Counted from the stretch's first letter, positions 35,538-44,456 are shown. The stretch: DNA of 64,000 nucleotides from Ga0077555 sp050250755 (GCA_050250755.1 JBFWOB010000001.1:186001-250000), one strand, 5' to 3'. Notes: a model not told the origin generated them from the sequence alone. A program made the numbers and translations.

Positions 35538-37196
35538 ATGGCCGAAGTCGACGGCGCTACCCTTATTGCAAGAAGCCTCAAACAGCAGGGCATCGATCAT
35601 TTGTTTGGTGTCGTCGGGTTTCCGGTTGGCCCCATTGCCGAAGCTGCACAGAAGGAAGGCGTTGCCTATATTGGCATGCGCAACGAGCAGGCAGCTTCCT
35701 ACGCGGCACAGGCCTACGGCTATATGACCGGCCGCCCCGGGGCCTGCATCGTTGTTACCGGCCCCGGCGTTGTGCATGGCCTCGCCGGCCTCGCCAACGC
35801 CCAGCAGAATTGCTGGCCGATGATCCTCATTGGTGGCGCCTCGGAGACCTATCGCGGTGGCATGGGGGCGTTTCAGGAGGAACGTCAGGTATTGATTGCT
35901 TCGCCGTTCTGCAAGTTTGCGCACGGCATCGAGAGTGTTCGGCGCATTCCCTACTACGTCGAAATGGCGACCCGACACGCCATCAATGGGCGTCCTGGCG
36001 CCTGCTATCTCGACATGCCCGACGACATCATCACGGGAAAATGCGACCTCGACAAAGTCGTCGAGGTCGAGCGCGTACCCGAGCCGCCACGCATGATCGC
36101 GCCGACGGAGAACATCGAGGCGGCACTGAATCTGCTCGAGAAGGCCGAACGTCCGCTGGTGCTTGTCGGAAAAGGTATGGCTTGGTCGCGGGCCGAGAAC
36201 GAGGTGCGCGACTTCATCGATCGCACGCAATTGCCGTTCGTGCGGTCGCCTATGGGCAAAGGCGTGGTTCCGGACGATCATCCTCTTTCAGTTGCGGCAG
36301 CGCGCACGCTGGCGCTCCAACAGGCCGATGTCGTTTTCCTGATGGGCGCGCGGTTCAACTGGATCTTCCATTTTGGACTTCCGCCGCGGTTTTCGAAAGA
36401 CGTCAAGGTCATTCAGCTCGACATTTCACCGGAGGAGATCGGCCACAACAAGAAGACCGAAGTGCCGCTGGTGGGTGATGGCAAGGCCATCATGACGCAA
36501 CTCAACAAGGCGCTTGCCAGCCGCCAATGGTTCCATCCGCAGGACACGCCGTGGAGAAAGGCGCTCGCCGAGAAGCAAGCGGCCAACGCTGCGCAGATCA
36601 AGCCGCAGATCAACGACGACGCCGCGCCGGCCAACTACTACAGAGCCTTGCGCGACGTGGCCGCCTGGATGCCGAGAAACGCAGTGCTAAGCGCCGAAGG
36701 CGCCGGCACGATGGATATTGGGCTCACGCAGCTCAACGTGTCGGACGCTCGTTCATGCCTTAACGCTGGCACCTACGGTACGATGGGGGTGGGCCTCGGC
36801 CATGCCATCGCCGCCTGTGTCGTTCATCCGGACCGGCCGGTTATTCACCTTTCGGGAGACTCGGCCATCGGCTTCTCAGGAATGGAGATGGAAACGCTGG
36901 TTCGTTATAACTTCCCGGCAAAAATTGTCGTGTTGAACAATGGCGGTATCGGGCCGGGCATGCCGAAGATACCAGAGAATCCGATGTTCAACCTGAAGCC
37001 GAATGCACTCATCTACGGTGCCCGCTACGACAGGATCATGGAAGAACTCGGGGGCAAGGGAATCTTTGTCGAAGATCCGAAAGACCTGCGCCGCGCTCTT
37101 GACGAGGCGATGAAATTCCCCGGTCCCGCCCTCGTGAATGTCGTGCTCTCGCAGGGTGCCGCCCGCAAGGCGCAGGAGTTCAAGTGGCACAGCTGA
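35538..37196 (+). CDS. ThDP-dependent lyase, oxalyl-CoA decarboxylase / 2-hydroxyacyl-CoA lyase type
   Basis: A 552-aa enzyme started at the ATG at 35538, which follows GAGGAGG; upstream in-frame codons look non-coding. It has three ThDP-enzyme domains: the Pyr domain with catalytic Glu in RNEQAASYAAQAYG (E50), a central domain, and the PP domain with GDSAIGFSGMEMETLVRYN and NNGGIGPG, which bind Mg2+-ThDP. The GDSA-GFSGME signature is characteristic of oxalyl-CoA decarboxylase and 2-hydroxyacyl-CoA lyase, not acetolactate synthase. No CoA-transferase (frc) gene is adjacent, so a lyase role in 2-hydroxy acid or one-carbon metabolism is as likely as oxalate degradation. Confidence 0.88.
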   Translation: MAEVDGATLIARSLKQQGIDHLFGVVGFPVGPIAEAAQKEGVAYIGMRNEQAASYAAQAYGYMTGRPGACIVVTGPGVVHGLAGLANAQQNCWPMILIGGASETYRGGMGAFQEERQVLIASPFCKFAHGIESVRRIPYYVEMATRHAINGRPGACYLDMPDDIITGKCDLDKVVEVERVPEPPRMIAPTENIEAALNLLEKAERPLVLVGKGMAWSRAENEVRDFIDRTQLPFVRSPMGKGVVPDDHPLSVAAARTLALQQADVVFLMGARFNWIFHFGLPPRFSKDVKVIQLDISPEEIGHNKKTEVPLVGDGKAIMTQLNKALASRQWFHPQDTPWRKALAEKQAANAAQIKPQINDDAAPANYYRALRDVAAWMPRNAVLSAEGAGTMDIGLTQLNVSDARSCLNAGTYGTMGVGLGHAIAACVVHPDRPVIHLSGDSAIGFSGMEMETLVRYNFPAKIVVLNNGGIGPGMPKIPENPMFNLKPNALIYGARYDRIMEELGGKGIFVEDPKDLRRALDEAMKFPGPALVNVVLSQGAARKAQEFKWHS

Positions 37197-37218
37197 TTTG
37201 ATTGGCTGACAGACACAA

Positions 37219-37253
37219 TCAACAGCGCCAAATATCTAGTTTGGCGCTGTTGA
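37219..37253 (+). terminator. Hairpin after the ThDP lyase gene
   Basis: A perfect 14-bp stem, TCAACAGCGCCAAA (37219-37232) with its complement (37240-37253), has a 7-nt loop. It begins 23 bp after the stop codon. There is no following T-run on the plus strand, so it may protect the 3' end or terminate weakly. Confidence 0.6.
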
Positions 37254-37422
37254 ACCTCTGACGAACAAGGACGGCTCCCACTGTAGTGCGGCACACGCCC
37301 ATACGAACGGGCCACTCGGTTGGGGTCACCATGCTGCGCACAAGGTGATCAACGTCGAGGCAGAGCTTTCCTCGGACCGCCGATGTCTGGAAGCACTGCT
37401 CGACCACAGAAATCCCGATGGG

Positions 37423-37881
37423 TTACTGTCCTGTCGGCTTGGACAGGCGCTCGTCAAGCAGGCCATATATACGTTTGGCGGCGGCCATGCTGTCGGGAAC
37501 GCCAGAAATCACCAGCGTGATCAGGTCGTTATTCCGCCGAATTAGTATCATCGGCCCCACGGATGTGGCTTGGTCCCCAAGACCGGAAAACTGGCCCATA
37601 ACTTTTCCAAGTTGCGGTTTCATTGCTCCAACGCCTGCCATTCCAGCGGCGCCGTCTCCCCAATTCAACTGCACTTCGGCGTAGGCTCCGCCGATTTCCT
37701 GATCCATCGACTCATAGGTGCACTTTGTTTGTCCGCCCCGGTCATCCGCCACCGCCGCTACGGCCTTGCCGAGAACGGCGCTCATGTCGCCGGCGGAGAT
37801 AAGTTGGCACGCGGTCACTGCGGCGGATGCGGGATTGCCGAGAAGGCCAGCAAAGATCAAGGCAACCGGAATAATGCGCAT
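37423..37881 (-). CDS. Secreted hypothetical protein
   Basis: A 152-aa protein. The ATG at 37881 follows AGGAGC and opens a signal peptide (MRIIPVALIFAGLLGNPASA-AVTA). The mature part has two Cys (TACQLIS, KCTYESM) that could form a disulfide, and a segment ISAGDMSAVLGKAVAAVADDRGGQTKCTY that is typical of small periplasmic or DUF3558-like proteins with a conserved Cys pair. The C-terminal half (FSGLGDQATSVGPMILIRRNNDLITLVISG) looks beta-rich. No function is known. Confidence 0.75.
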   Translation of the reverse strand: MRIIPVALIFAGLLGNPASAAVTACQLISAGDMSAVLGKAVAAVADDRGGQTKCTYESMDQEIGGAYAEVQLNWGDGAAGMAGVGAMKPQLGKVMGQFSGLGDQATSVGPMILIRRNNDLITLVISGVPDSMAAAKRIYGLLDERLSKPTGQ

Positions 37882-38150
37882 GAGACTAAGCTCCTGGATG
37901 GAAGTTACACCTCGGCACCGTTTTTCCCGCCGGCCTGGCGCACAGGCCGAGGCCATTCGTGCTCCAGGGCCGGCAGGATTAGTTAGGCATGGTTGAACTT
38001 ACTTCGCCTTCCGCCTGTGTCCGCTGCGGCGATTGCATGAAGATCCTCGATGCAAAGCCCGCAGATCTCCTTAAACTGTTATGTTATCTGTGTATCCAGT
38101 TTGGCCGGTCGTCTTAGGCCGTAGGGGCGGGATCGGATCGCCAAAATTGA

Positions 38151-38354
38151 TTAACGCTCTTGGGGAAACGGCCACCATGGGATGAAGGGTCCTTTCGGGG
38201 GCAGCGGCCAAGGATCGGTGCACGTGCCACCGTCGGGACGCATCACCACGTTGGTGCCGATGCCCGAGGTAAGGTTGGCGGCACCACCAGCCACGCTCCC
38301 GATTTCGTCGCCGGAAAGCATGCGCACGTCACGGCCGGAACTCGTCTTGGTCAT
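38151..38354 (-). CDS. Putative double-glycine-leader secreted peptide (bacteriocin/RiPP-like)
   Basis: A 67-aa peptide. The ATG is preceded by GGAG at good spacing. The N-terminal part reads RMLSGDEIGSVAGG, matching the class II bacteriocin-type double-glycine leader (LS-x-D/E-E-I/L-x-x-V-x-GG), with predicted cleavage after Gly23-Gly24. The 43-residue core begins AANLTSGIGTNVV, contains one Cys, and ends in a striking Pro/Trp/Phe-rich stretch (DPWPLPPKGPFIPWWPF). Such leaders are processed by C39-peptidase ABC exporters, but no exporter, immunity or modification gene is in the window. A regulatory region with two inverted repeats precedes it. The function (antimicrobial, signal or other) is unknown. 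Confidence 0.6.
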   Translation of the reverse strand: MTKTSSGRDVRMLSGDEIGSVAGGAANLTSGIGTNVVMRPDGGTCTDPWPLPPKGPFIPWWPFPQER

Positions 38355-38385
38355 GGTTTCACTCCATCTGTTTTTCCGTCGGATG

Positions 38386-38398
38386 GTCTTCTGAAGAC
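38386..38398. promoter_or_regulatory. Inverted repeat in the leader region of the peptide gene
   Basis: GTCTTCTGAAGAC is symmetric (6-bp arms, 1-nt centre) and is extended by CGGA/TCCG arms on the outside. It lies 32 bp upstream of the peptide start codon and could be an operator or a 5'-UTR hairpin. Confidence 0.4.
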
Positions 38399-38446
38399 GT
38401 CCGATCGGCTGATGGAGAATTGTTAGGGCGATTAAGGGTGGGTCGC

Positions 38447-38462
38447 TGTTAGCTGGCTAACA
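38447..38462. promoter_or_regulatory. 16-bp inverted repeat upstream of the peptide gene
   Basis: TGTTAGCTGGCTAACA has perfect 7-bp arms around a 2-nt centre. It is about 93 bp upstream of the peptide start, where a promoter operator would be expected. The regulator is unknown. Confidence 0.45.
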
Positions 38463-38470
38463 CCAAGGGC

Positions 38471-38519
38471 AAAAAAATGGAGGTGCCTGCCCGAAAAGTG
38501 ATCGAGGCAGAGAACCTCC
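38471..38519 (-). terminator. Rho-independent terminator of the first tctC gene
   Basis: On the minus strand, GGAGGT (38514-38519 region) pairs with ACCTCC (38479-38484 region), and GCAG segments pair inside. The stem is followed by ATTTTTTT. It lies 100 bp after the tctC stop codon, so it separates tctC from the peptide gene. Confidence 0.75.
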
Positions 38520-38621
38520 AGCCTCAGCGTTTGAGATGAAGCGGCAATCACCGCCTCCTCTGCTGAGCGGCCTTATTCATTGGCATCTAAATCGAGAGAG
38601 AAGTGCCGCTGGACCCACCAT

Positions 38622-39593
38622 CTACTCGAGTTTGATGTTGGCCGCCTTGACGAGGTCACCTGTCGTTTTCGACTCCGATGCCCAGAAGGCTAGTAGCTCG
38701 GCATGTGTTGAAGTGACCGGAAGCATGCCGCTGAGCACCAGTCGGGAGGGCACATCGGGCTGCCGCGAAATCTCCGTCACCTTGGCGTGAAGAGCTTCGA
38801 CGACGGGCTGGGGCATTCCCGCGGGCGCCCAAATGGAAAACCACAACGGCACGTCGGAATTGGGATAGCCGGCTTCCGTCAGTGTCGGCGCATCAGGGAA
38901 GTCGGGACTGCGGATGCTGTGATTGACACATAGCATGTTGAGCTTGCCAGCCCTGGCGGATGGATTGGTGGACGGATCGTTCATGAAGTGCACCGTGCCC
39001 GCCAGGAGATCGCTCAAGGCGTCAGCGCCGCCACGATAGGGCACGTGCAGGAATTTCACGCCGGTTCGATACGCCAGCATCTCCATTCGCATATGACTAC
39101 TGGTGCTTATCCCTCCTGAACAGCCCGCAAGTTTGCCCGGATTGGCTCTTGCATAGTCGACAAGCTCCTTTACCGACTTAAGGCCCGTGCTCGGATGCAC
39201 GCAAAAGCCGGTCACGGCATCGCCGACGCGCACAACGGGTTGCAGTGAATTCGGATCGTAAGGCAATTTGCGCAGAAGAGGCAGATTGACGGTTGGCGAG
39301 TTCGAAGAAAGCAGCAGCGTGTAGCCGTCGGGCGCGGACTTTGCCACGGCTTCCGTACCGATGACGCCAGAGGCGCCGCCCCGGTTCTCGACCACGAATG
39401 GCTGGCCGAAGGCTTGGCCGAGTCTGTCGGCCCAAAACCGTGCGACATTATCGGTTCCGCCGCCAGCGCCAAAGGGAACGATGATTTTCACCGGTTTGTT
39501 TGGCCAGGGCGCTTGCGCTTCCACTATGGCCGGAAAGGTTGAAAAACCCGCGCCAGCACTGCCGGCAAGCTTCAGAAACGTGCGCCTGCGCAT
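38622..39593 (-). CDS. Tripartite tricarboxylate transporter substrate-binding protein (TctC/Bug), copy 1
   Basis: A 323-aa periplasmic protein with a Tat-type signal (MRRRTFLKLAGSAGAGFSTF, cleaved near VEA-QA). It has the Bug family pattern: WPNKPVKIIVPFGAGGGTDNVAR, then ENRGGASGVIGTEAVAKSAPDGYTLL, and LKSVKELVDYARANPGKL. It captures a carboxylate for a TctAB-type permease, which is not encoded here; many alphaproteobacteria and betaproteobacteria carry such orphan copies. It is nearly identical to the copy at 50519-51490, so one arose by a recent duplication. Confidence 0.95.
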   Translation of the reverse strand: MRRRTFLKLAGSAGAGFSTFPAIVEAQAPWPNKPVKIIVPFGAGGGTDNVARFWADRLGQAFGQPFVVENRGGASGVIGTEAVAKSAPDGYTLLLSSNSPTVNLPLLRKLPYDPNSLQPVVRVGDAVTGFCVHPSTGLKSVKELVDYARANPGKLAGCSGGISTSSHMRMEMLAYRTGVKFLHVPYRGGADALSDLLAGTVHFMNDPSTNPSARAGKLNMLCVNHSIRSPDFPDAPTLTEAGYPNSDVPLWFSIWAPAGMPQPVVEALHAKVTEISRQPDVPSRLVLSGMLPVTSTHAELLAFWASESKTTGDLVKAANIKLE

Positions 39594-39665
39594 ATTCCTA
39601 TTCCTCCCGCTTTATTATTGTTTGGATCGTCAGCATGGTGGGGGCAGGTGACTACCGTCAATGTC
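38622..39665 (-). repeat. Duplicated tctC segment, copy 1 (copy 2 at 50519-51565)
   Basis: Both copies are on the minus strand and align base for base over most of their length, differing mainly in the first 110 bp of the 3' end of the gene. Similarity continues about 70 bp upstream of the start codon (GTCAGCATGG region). The flanks differ. The copies are direct repeats about 12 kb apart, so recombination between them could delete the intervening DNA. Confidence 0.85.
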
Positions 39666-39869
39666 TGATACAGCTCGGCCTTCAGCGCCTTGAGCATGAC
39701 GCCGCGTTCTTGGTGACAGCTCAAGGCGCATTTCAGAACTGCCGACGCGCACCTCGGATACCCTACGGCGCGCCGTCGGTAATATCTGCTCACTGGCCGA
39801 GCCCCGCGAATGATGGAGCTTTCCGCAGGCACGCTGAATATGCGTACGAATAAAAACTCGATCCTTTAG

Positions 39870-41447
39870 CTAACGGTCCAGCCAGACGTCCTCCATGCGC
39901 CAGTTATTGTAGATGCTGTTGACCTGGATGTTGAGCCCCTTCACCTCGGGGCGCCAGCAGGTGCCACCGCGCAGATAGTACAGCATTGGGCGCACGGCGT
40001 TGCGGGTCAGGATCTTGTCGATCTCCCACGCGATCGTCTTGCGCTTCTCCTGGTCCTTTTCCGAAGATTGCTTGACGATCAGGGCATCCACCTCCTTGTC
40101 GCAGTAGTCCATGTAGGTGCGCGAGCCGCAGGCGTAGTTCTCGGGATAGTTCTGATCTGGATCGTCCACGCCGTTGCCGACCTGCGACAGCGCCAACTGA
40201 TAGTCGCGCCGGACGAGCCTCGGCAGTTGGTTCGCCGTCTCGACGAGTTCGATCTCAGCGTCGATGTAGATCTCCTTGAGCTGGCTGATGAGAATGACGG
40301 CTGCATCGCGGTAGGTCGGAACGTTCCGGGTCATGATCTTGACCTTCACCTTCTTGTCTGGCCCAAAGCCGGCGGCTTTCATCGCAGCCCGGGCCTTCTC
40401 GCGCCGACCGGCGACATCATCGCTATAGCCGGGCATTTCCTTCAGAACCTCAGGTGGAAGGCTCCAGCGCCCTTCCGGCCCCGGCTGCATCGCAGCTCCG
40501 ATGTCACCCTTCCCCTGCGTGAGGATATCGACGAAGGCCTTACGGTTCAGCGTGTTGGCAACGGCGCGGCGAACCTCGATGTTGTCGAAGGGCGGCAGGG
40601 GGTTCATCAGCACGTTGGCCGCGACATTGAGCGGCGTGATCTCGCAGATGGCTTGCGGCAGCTGCGCTTTGACGTCGCCGACGAGGGGCACCGTGAGTTC
40701 GTAGGGGAAGAACATGTCGAACTGTCCCGACACGAACGCAAGGACCGCTGTCGAGCGGTTGGGAATGATGGTGTACTCGATGCCGTCGAGGTAGGGCCGT
40801 CCCGGCTTCCAGTAGTCGGGGTTCCGGGTCACCTTTATCGACGCGTTCTGCTCGTACGACGCGAATTTGAAGGGGCCTGTGCCGATCGGCGCCTGGCGCA
40901 TCCTCGCCGTCGAGACGTGGCAGGGATAGACTGGCGTGAAGCCCGACGCGAGCAGCGCTAGTAGCGCCGGTTGCGGGCGCTTCAGATTGAATGTGGCCTC
41001 GTAGTCGCCGTTAGTGGTGACGCTCTCGACGTTGGCATACCAGCCCTTCCGCGCATTGAGGCGGAGGCGATCCTTGGTCTTGTCCGCGAGAAGGTCCCAG
41101 GTACATTTCACGTCGGCCGCCGTGAACGGCTTGCCGTCGTGCCACTTCACGCCCTGGCGCAAAGTGAATGTGAGCTTCGTATCATCGTCGTTCCATTTCC
41201 AGACTGTCGCAAGATCCGGCACGATCTCGTCGAGACTGTTCTGTTTCTTCGACGGATCAAACATCACGAGATTGTTGAACACACCCATCAGGGGCGCCAC
41301 GACCGAGATCGTGCCGACCTCGTGGATCGAGAGATTGCCGGGATTGTCGCGATGGGTGACTCGCAGCACGCCGCCCTGCTTCTGGGCCACAGCGTTGGAC
41401 GCGCCGAGCACAAGCAGCGCCGACGCCAAACAGCAAAGTTTACGCAT
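39870..41447 (-). CDS. ABC transporter substrate-binding protein, family 5 (DppA/OppA type)
   Basis: A 525-aa periplasmic binding protein with a Sec signal peptide (MRKLCCLASALLVLGASNAVA-QKQ). It has the SBP_bac_5 pattern: PDLATVWKWNDDDTKLTFTLRQGVKWHDGKPFTAADV (in parts), then NPDYWKPGRPYLDGIEY and NNIEVRRAVANTLNRKAFV-like segment. These proteins bind peptides, opines, nickel complexes or sugars. No permease or ATPase gene is adjacent, so it is an orphan. The start follows GGAGG directly (41448 side) with good spacing. The C-terminal portion is complete. Confidence 0.93.
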   Translation of the reverse strand: MRKLCCLASALLVLGASNAVAQKQGGVLRVTHRDNPGNLSIHEVGTISVVAPLMGVFNNLVMFDPSKKQNSLDEIVPDLATVWKWNDDDTKLTFTLRQGVKWHDGKPFTAADVKCTWDLLADKTKDRLRLNARKGWYANVESVTTNGDYEATFNLKRPQPALLALLASGFTPVYPCHVSTARMRQAPIGTGPFKFASYEQNASIKVTRNPDYWKPGRPYLDGIEYTIIPNRSTAVLAFVSGQFDMFFPYELTVPLVGDVKAQLPQAICEITPLNVAANVLMNPLPPFDNIEVRRAVANTLNRKAFVDILTQGKGDIGAAMQPGPEGRWSLPPEVLKEMPGYSDDVAGRREKARAAMKAAGFGPDKKVKVKIMTRNVPTYRDAAVILISQLKEIYIDAEIELVETANQLPRLVRRDYQLALSQVGNGVDDPDQNYPENYACGSRTYMDYCDKEVDALIVKQSSEKDQEKRKTIAWEIDKILTRNAVRPMLYYLRGGTCWRPEVKGLNIQVNSIYNNWRMEDVWLDR

Positions 41448-41998
41448 GTTTCCTCCGGGTTCTGCTTTTTGTCATTGTTTTTGTTCGGTTGTGCGTTGCC
41501 TCGGACATGACGGATCCGACCCAGCGCACAACCACGGCGGCAGGCGCCGATTATCGAGCAGCAACGCGTCTGAGCATCAATGTTCCTCCCTGGATGTGTC
41601 TTCCTGGCTTCTTCGGTTCAGGCCAGACGAACAACGCTCGCTCTTGGCTGCTTCAAATCGCAGTCGGCGGCAGTCGTGTCCAATGACGGAATTCCAGCGA
41701 TAAGCTGCCACTTTCGGGGCAATTCTGGGTGATGTCACGCTCTATTTCATCACCGGCAGTGGCGTGGGGCGATGCCTGGATCGCGCGAGCCAAAGTGTAA
41801 TGCTGCGTCGCCCATGCCCGATCCATCGTCAGCGGATCACCGTCGTGCACACGGGAAGAGACGATAAATAGAAAAGTAAAGTATTCTTCACCTGTGCATA
41901 GTTCATCCGTTTCCAGACATCGTCGGCGGCATTGCTGGCGTCGCTGGTCGGACGTGGCGCGATGTCGGCTTCTGGATCGAGTTTGGGTTCTCGAATGC
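41448..41998. other. Intergenic region upstream of the ABC binding-protein gene
   Basis: About 550 bp with no gene I can support. Two minus-strand frames (41653-41850, 41829-42059) are open but lack ribosome-binding sites and recognised motifs. The promoter of the binding-protein gene should be at its left edge. Confidence 0.35.
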
Positions 41999-42826
41999 TC
42001 ACAACGCGAGCGTTAACTGCTCGCCGACGTATGGGTGGTGGGCCACGCGTCCCAGCCACGGTGAACGCTCATGTTGGTGAGCCAGAGTGAGCCGTGGCGC
42101 GATCCGTCGATCGGCGCTGAACAGCTCTCGAACAAGTTCTGGGCAATTGCATTCCTGGCTGCGATGCAGCAGCACGATGTGATCCGGCAGTCGCCGTGCG
42201 CGGTCGAGGAGTTTGCGAATGGCCGCTAGGGCTTGAAAGTTGGAAAGGTGCCCATGGCTGCCGGTGATACGACGTTTGAGGAAATAGGGACGGGAGCTTT
42301 CAGCCTGCATCTTTGGATCGTAGTTGGCTTCGAGAGCGATGCAATCAAGCTCGCAGAAATGGTCGAAGAAGTACGACGGTACATGGCCCAGATCGGTGGC
42401 GTACCCAACGCGATAGCCGAAGCCGTCGATTACGAAGCCGTGCGAGCCAAGGTGGTCATGAGCGAAGTGGATCGGGTCGCACCTCAGCCCATTAATCGGC
42501 GAGAAACTGGCGACCTCAAATGGTCGTATGAATGGTACGAGCTCGGGGGCGTAAAGAGCGAGGGCACTGACCTTGTTGAGGTGACAATAGATCGGAATTT
42601 TAAGGCGCTGGAGAGTTGGGGCCAAACGCAGCGAGAAGTGGTCACCATCGAGGTGGGTGAGACAGAGAGCACCGATGTCAGTCAGGCGGACGCCGGTGCC
42701 GTCGAGACGTGTAGCAAGCGTACGCGGGCCGATGCCGGCGTCGATGAGCAAGATGCCGGCCGGCGACCGGAGGATCGCCGCATTTCCGGCCGAGCCGCTG
42801 GCAAGAATACAGAGTTCGAGAGACAT
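41999..42826 (-). CDS. MBL-fold metallo-hydrolase
   Basis: A 275-aa protein begun at the ATG at 42826 (MSLELCILASGSAGNAAIL), which gives the standard WalJ/YycJ-like N-terminus; the frame runs further upstream without plausible sequence. The metallo-beta-lactamase motif is altered: THLDGDH instead of THxHxDH, so the second ligand His is Asp. Other ligands are seen as His in FAHDHLGSHGFVI, Asp in YATDLGH and His near the C-terminus (HRS or SHGHLSN). The fold is therefore clear while the metal site is unusual. The substrate may be a nucleic acid or small ester; it is not known. Confidence 0.8.
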   Translation of the reverse strand: MSLELCILASGSAGNAAILRSPAGILLIDAGIGPRTLATRLDGTGVRLTDIGALCLTHLDGDHFSLRLAPTLQRLKIPIYCHLNKVSALALYAPELVPFIRPFEVASFSPINGLRCDPIHFAHDHLGSHGFVIDGFGYRVGYATDLGHVPSYFFDHFCELDCIALEANYDPKMQAESSRPYFLKRRITGSHGHLSNFQALAAIRKLLDRARRLPDHIVLLHRSQECNCPELVRELFSADRRIAPRLTLAHQHERSPWLGRVAHHPYVGEQLTLAL

Positions 42827-43072
42827 CGGCCTTACGACCCAATTGAAGAATAGAGCCGCTGATGAGCACGCCAAAATGGGCGAAAAAATGTAACCGGTAC
42901 ACTTGAGTCGACTGATCCAGATCTGATCGCGGACGTCGATTTGAGATATGTGTTGGTCGTCCTCCATTTGCGGACATCAAGGTGGGTATTCGGCAGAGAC
43001 GCTCCCGAAAGCAGGCGGCGGGGGCGCGAGATGAGGGGCGCACGATCCGGCAGGGAGCCTTGCACGATCGAG

Positions 43073-44089
43073 CTATCTCAGTCGGTAAACGCGCGCCGCC
43101 GTATCGTGATAGAGCTTGGCTTTGTCCGCGTCCGAGCAGCTCGCCGTAATGCGCTTGAAGGCGTTCCAGCACACGCTGTAGCTGGAGCTGACCTTGTCAA
43201 CGGGGAAGTTCGACTCGAACATGCACCGGTCCGCGCCGAAGAGCTCAATAGCGGTCTCGACATATGGTCGGATGGCGGTCGCCATCATCTCGCTCGTCGG
43301 CGGCCGCGCCTCCTCGTGCCAGCCGAAGCCGCAGTACTCCATGCCGAGCCCACCGATCTTGACAATGACGTTCTGGCACGTGGCGAGCTCCGTCATGCCG
43401 CGTCGCCAGATTGCAAAAATCTCCTCGCGCCGCCCGGCGTAGGCGCCGATGCCGGCGATGCCGCCGAGGTGATTGAGCACGATTGTGGTCGCCGGAAACG
43501 CCCGCGCCAGATCCGTGCATTCGCCAAGCTGCGGAAACCGGCTCGTCATATCGAACACAAGACCGAGGGCACCGACCTGCGCAAATCCTTCGCGGAACTT
43601 GGCGTCGAGATAAAGTCCCGGCTGATGGGCCCGGCCGATCCGAGGATCCGGGTCCCAGGCGCCAGAGCAGCGTACGCCGCGATAGCGATCGGGTGCCGCA
43701 TCCATCTCGCGCTCGAGCACGGCGCGCACCCGCGATCCGGTGCTTAGATCGGCATACCCCACAATGCCTGCGGCCACCCTGGTAGGCCCGTAGAGACCCG
43801 AGGCCGCCATCGCCGCGATGCCGTTCGCGAACTCCACTTCGCCCACGTATTTCATCTCGTCGGGCCCGTCGGCGCGGAACATGGCGAGGTGCTCGATGAA
43901 TACGGTAGAGACAATATTATGCCCGCCGGCCTCCCGACCGATGTCGGCTAGTATCTCATCCAGCATGTAGCGGCGATCGACGCGCCCCTCGCGCCGATCC
44001 CAGAGATGGTGGTGGGGATCACAGATCGCGAGCATTGGCTCGAGCGCTGTTTCAGTGACGAGATTGAGCCAGGCATCGTTCGTGGCCAT
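43073..44089 (-). CDS. Amidohydrolase family 2 (TIM-barrel metal-dependent hydrolase)
   Basis: A 338-aa protein begun at the ATG at 44089 (MATNDAWLNLVTETALEPML), preceded by AAGGA. The PF04909-type signature is visible: CDPHHHLWDRREGRV near the N-terminus with the HxH metal pair, IVLNHLGG with a further His, and the C-terminal FESNFPVDK with the catalytic Asp. Members are lactonases, decarboxylases or hydrolases of aromatic or sugar acids. It is divergent from an MFS transporter gene 370 bp away, which may import its substrate, but this link is only positional. Confidence 0.88.
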   Translation of the reverse strand: MATNDAWLNLVTETALEPMLAICDPHHHLWDRREGRVDRRYMLDEILADIGREAGGHNIVSTVFIEHLAMFRADGPDEMKYVGEVEFANGIAAMAASGLYGPTRVAAGIVGYADLSTGSRVRAVLEREMDAAPDRYRGVRCSGAWDPDPRIGRAHQPGLYLDAKFREGFAQVGALGLVFDMTSRFPQLGECTDLARAFPATTIVLNHLGGIAGIGAYAGRREEIFAIWRRGMTELATCQNVIVKIGGLGMEYCGFGWHEEARPPTSEMMATAIRPYVETAIELFGADRCMFESNFPVDKVSSSYSVCWNAFKRITASCSDADKAKLYHDTAARVYRLR

Positions 44090-44456
44090 GGACGCGATCC
44101 TTTTCCGGCGATGGGTCATAATGAGCTCAGCGCTGGAATGTGTCGATGGCAAGCGCTTCTTGGATGCGGCCGCGTGACCGGCATGCCCGCCGCTCAGTAG
44201 AATGCCGGTTCAGTCTGCAATTTTCATCACCGCATTGGGCGAGGCGAACGCTGCAGCCCGTGAGATGGTCGGCACCTAGGCGCAGTTGCAGACCGCGTGC
44301 GCCGTCGGTCCGCTTGCGCGATCGGGCGACATGACCGCAGATAGTGAACTGTGCGTCTGGTGCCATTGGCCAGCCGCCAAACCTTGAACGGGCGGCCCTG
44401 GGCTCATAGGGTAATGCCACGACCTAATCTCGACAGCCAGAGCGACACCCGGTTCG
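44090..44456. other. Divergent promoter region between amidohydrolase and MFS genes
   Basis: About 370 bp, GC-rich. Frames in it are short and overlap. I see no operator or promoter that can be named with confidence. Confidence 0.3.

Noticed and set aside
40068..40961. Plus-strand frame of 297 codons
   Set aside because: Antisense to the ABC binding protein; Val/Asp/Arg-rich, no start signal.
41653..42059. Two minus-strand frames between the MBL gene and the ABC binding-protein gene
   Set aside because: No initiation signals; one overlaps the end of the MBL gene; no family recognised.
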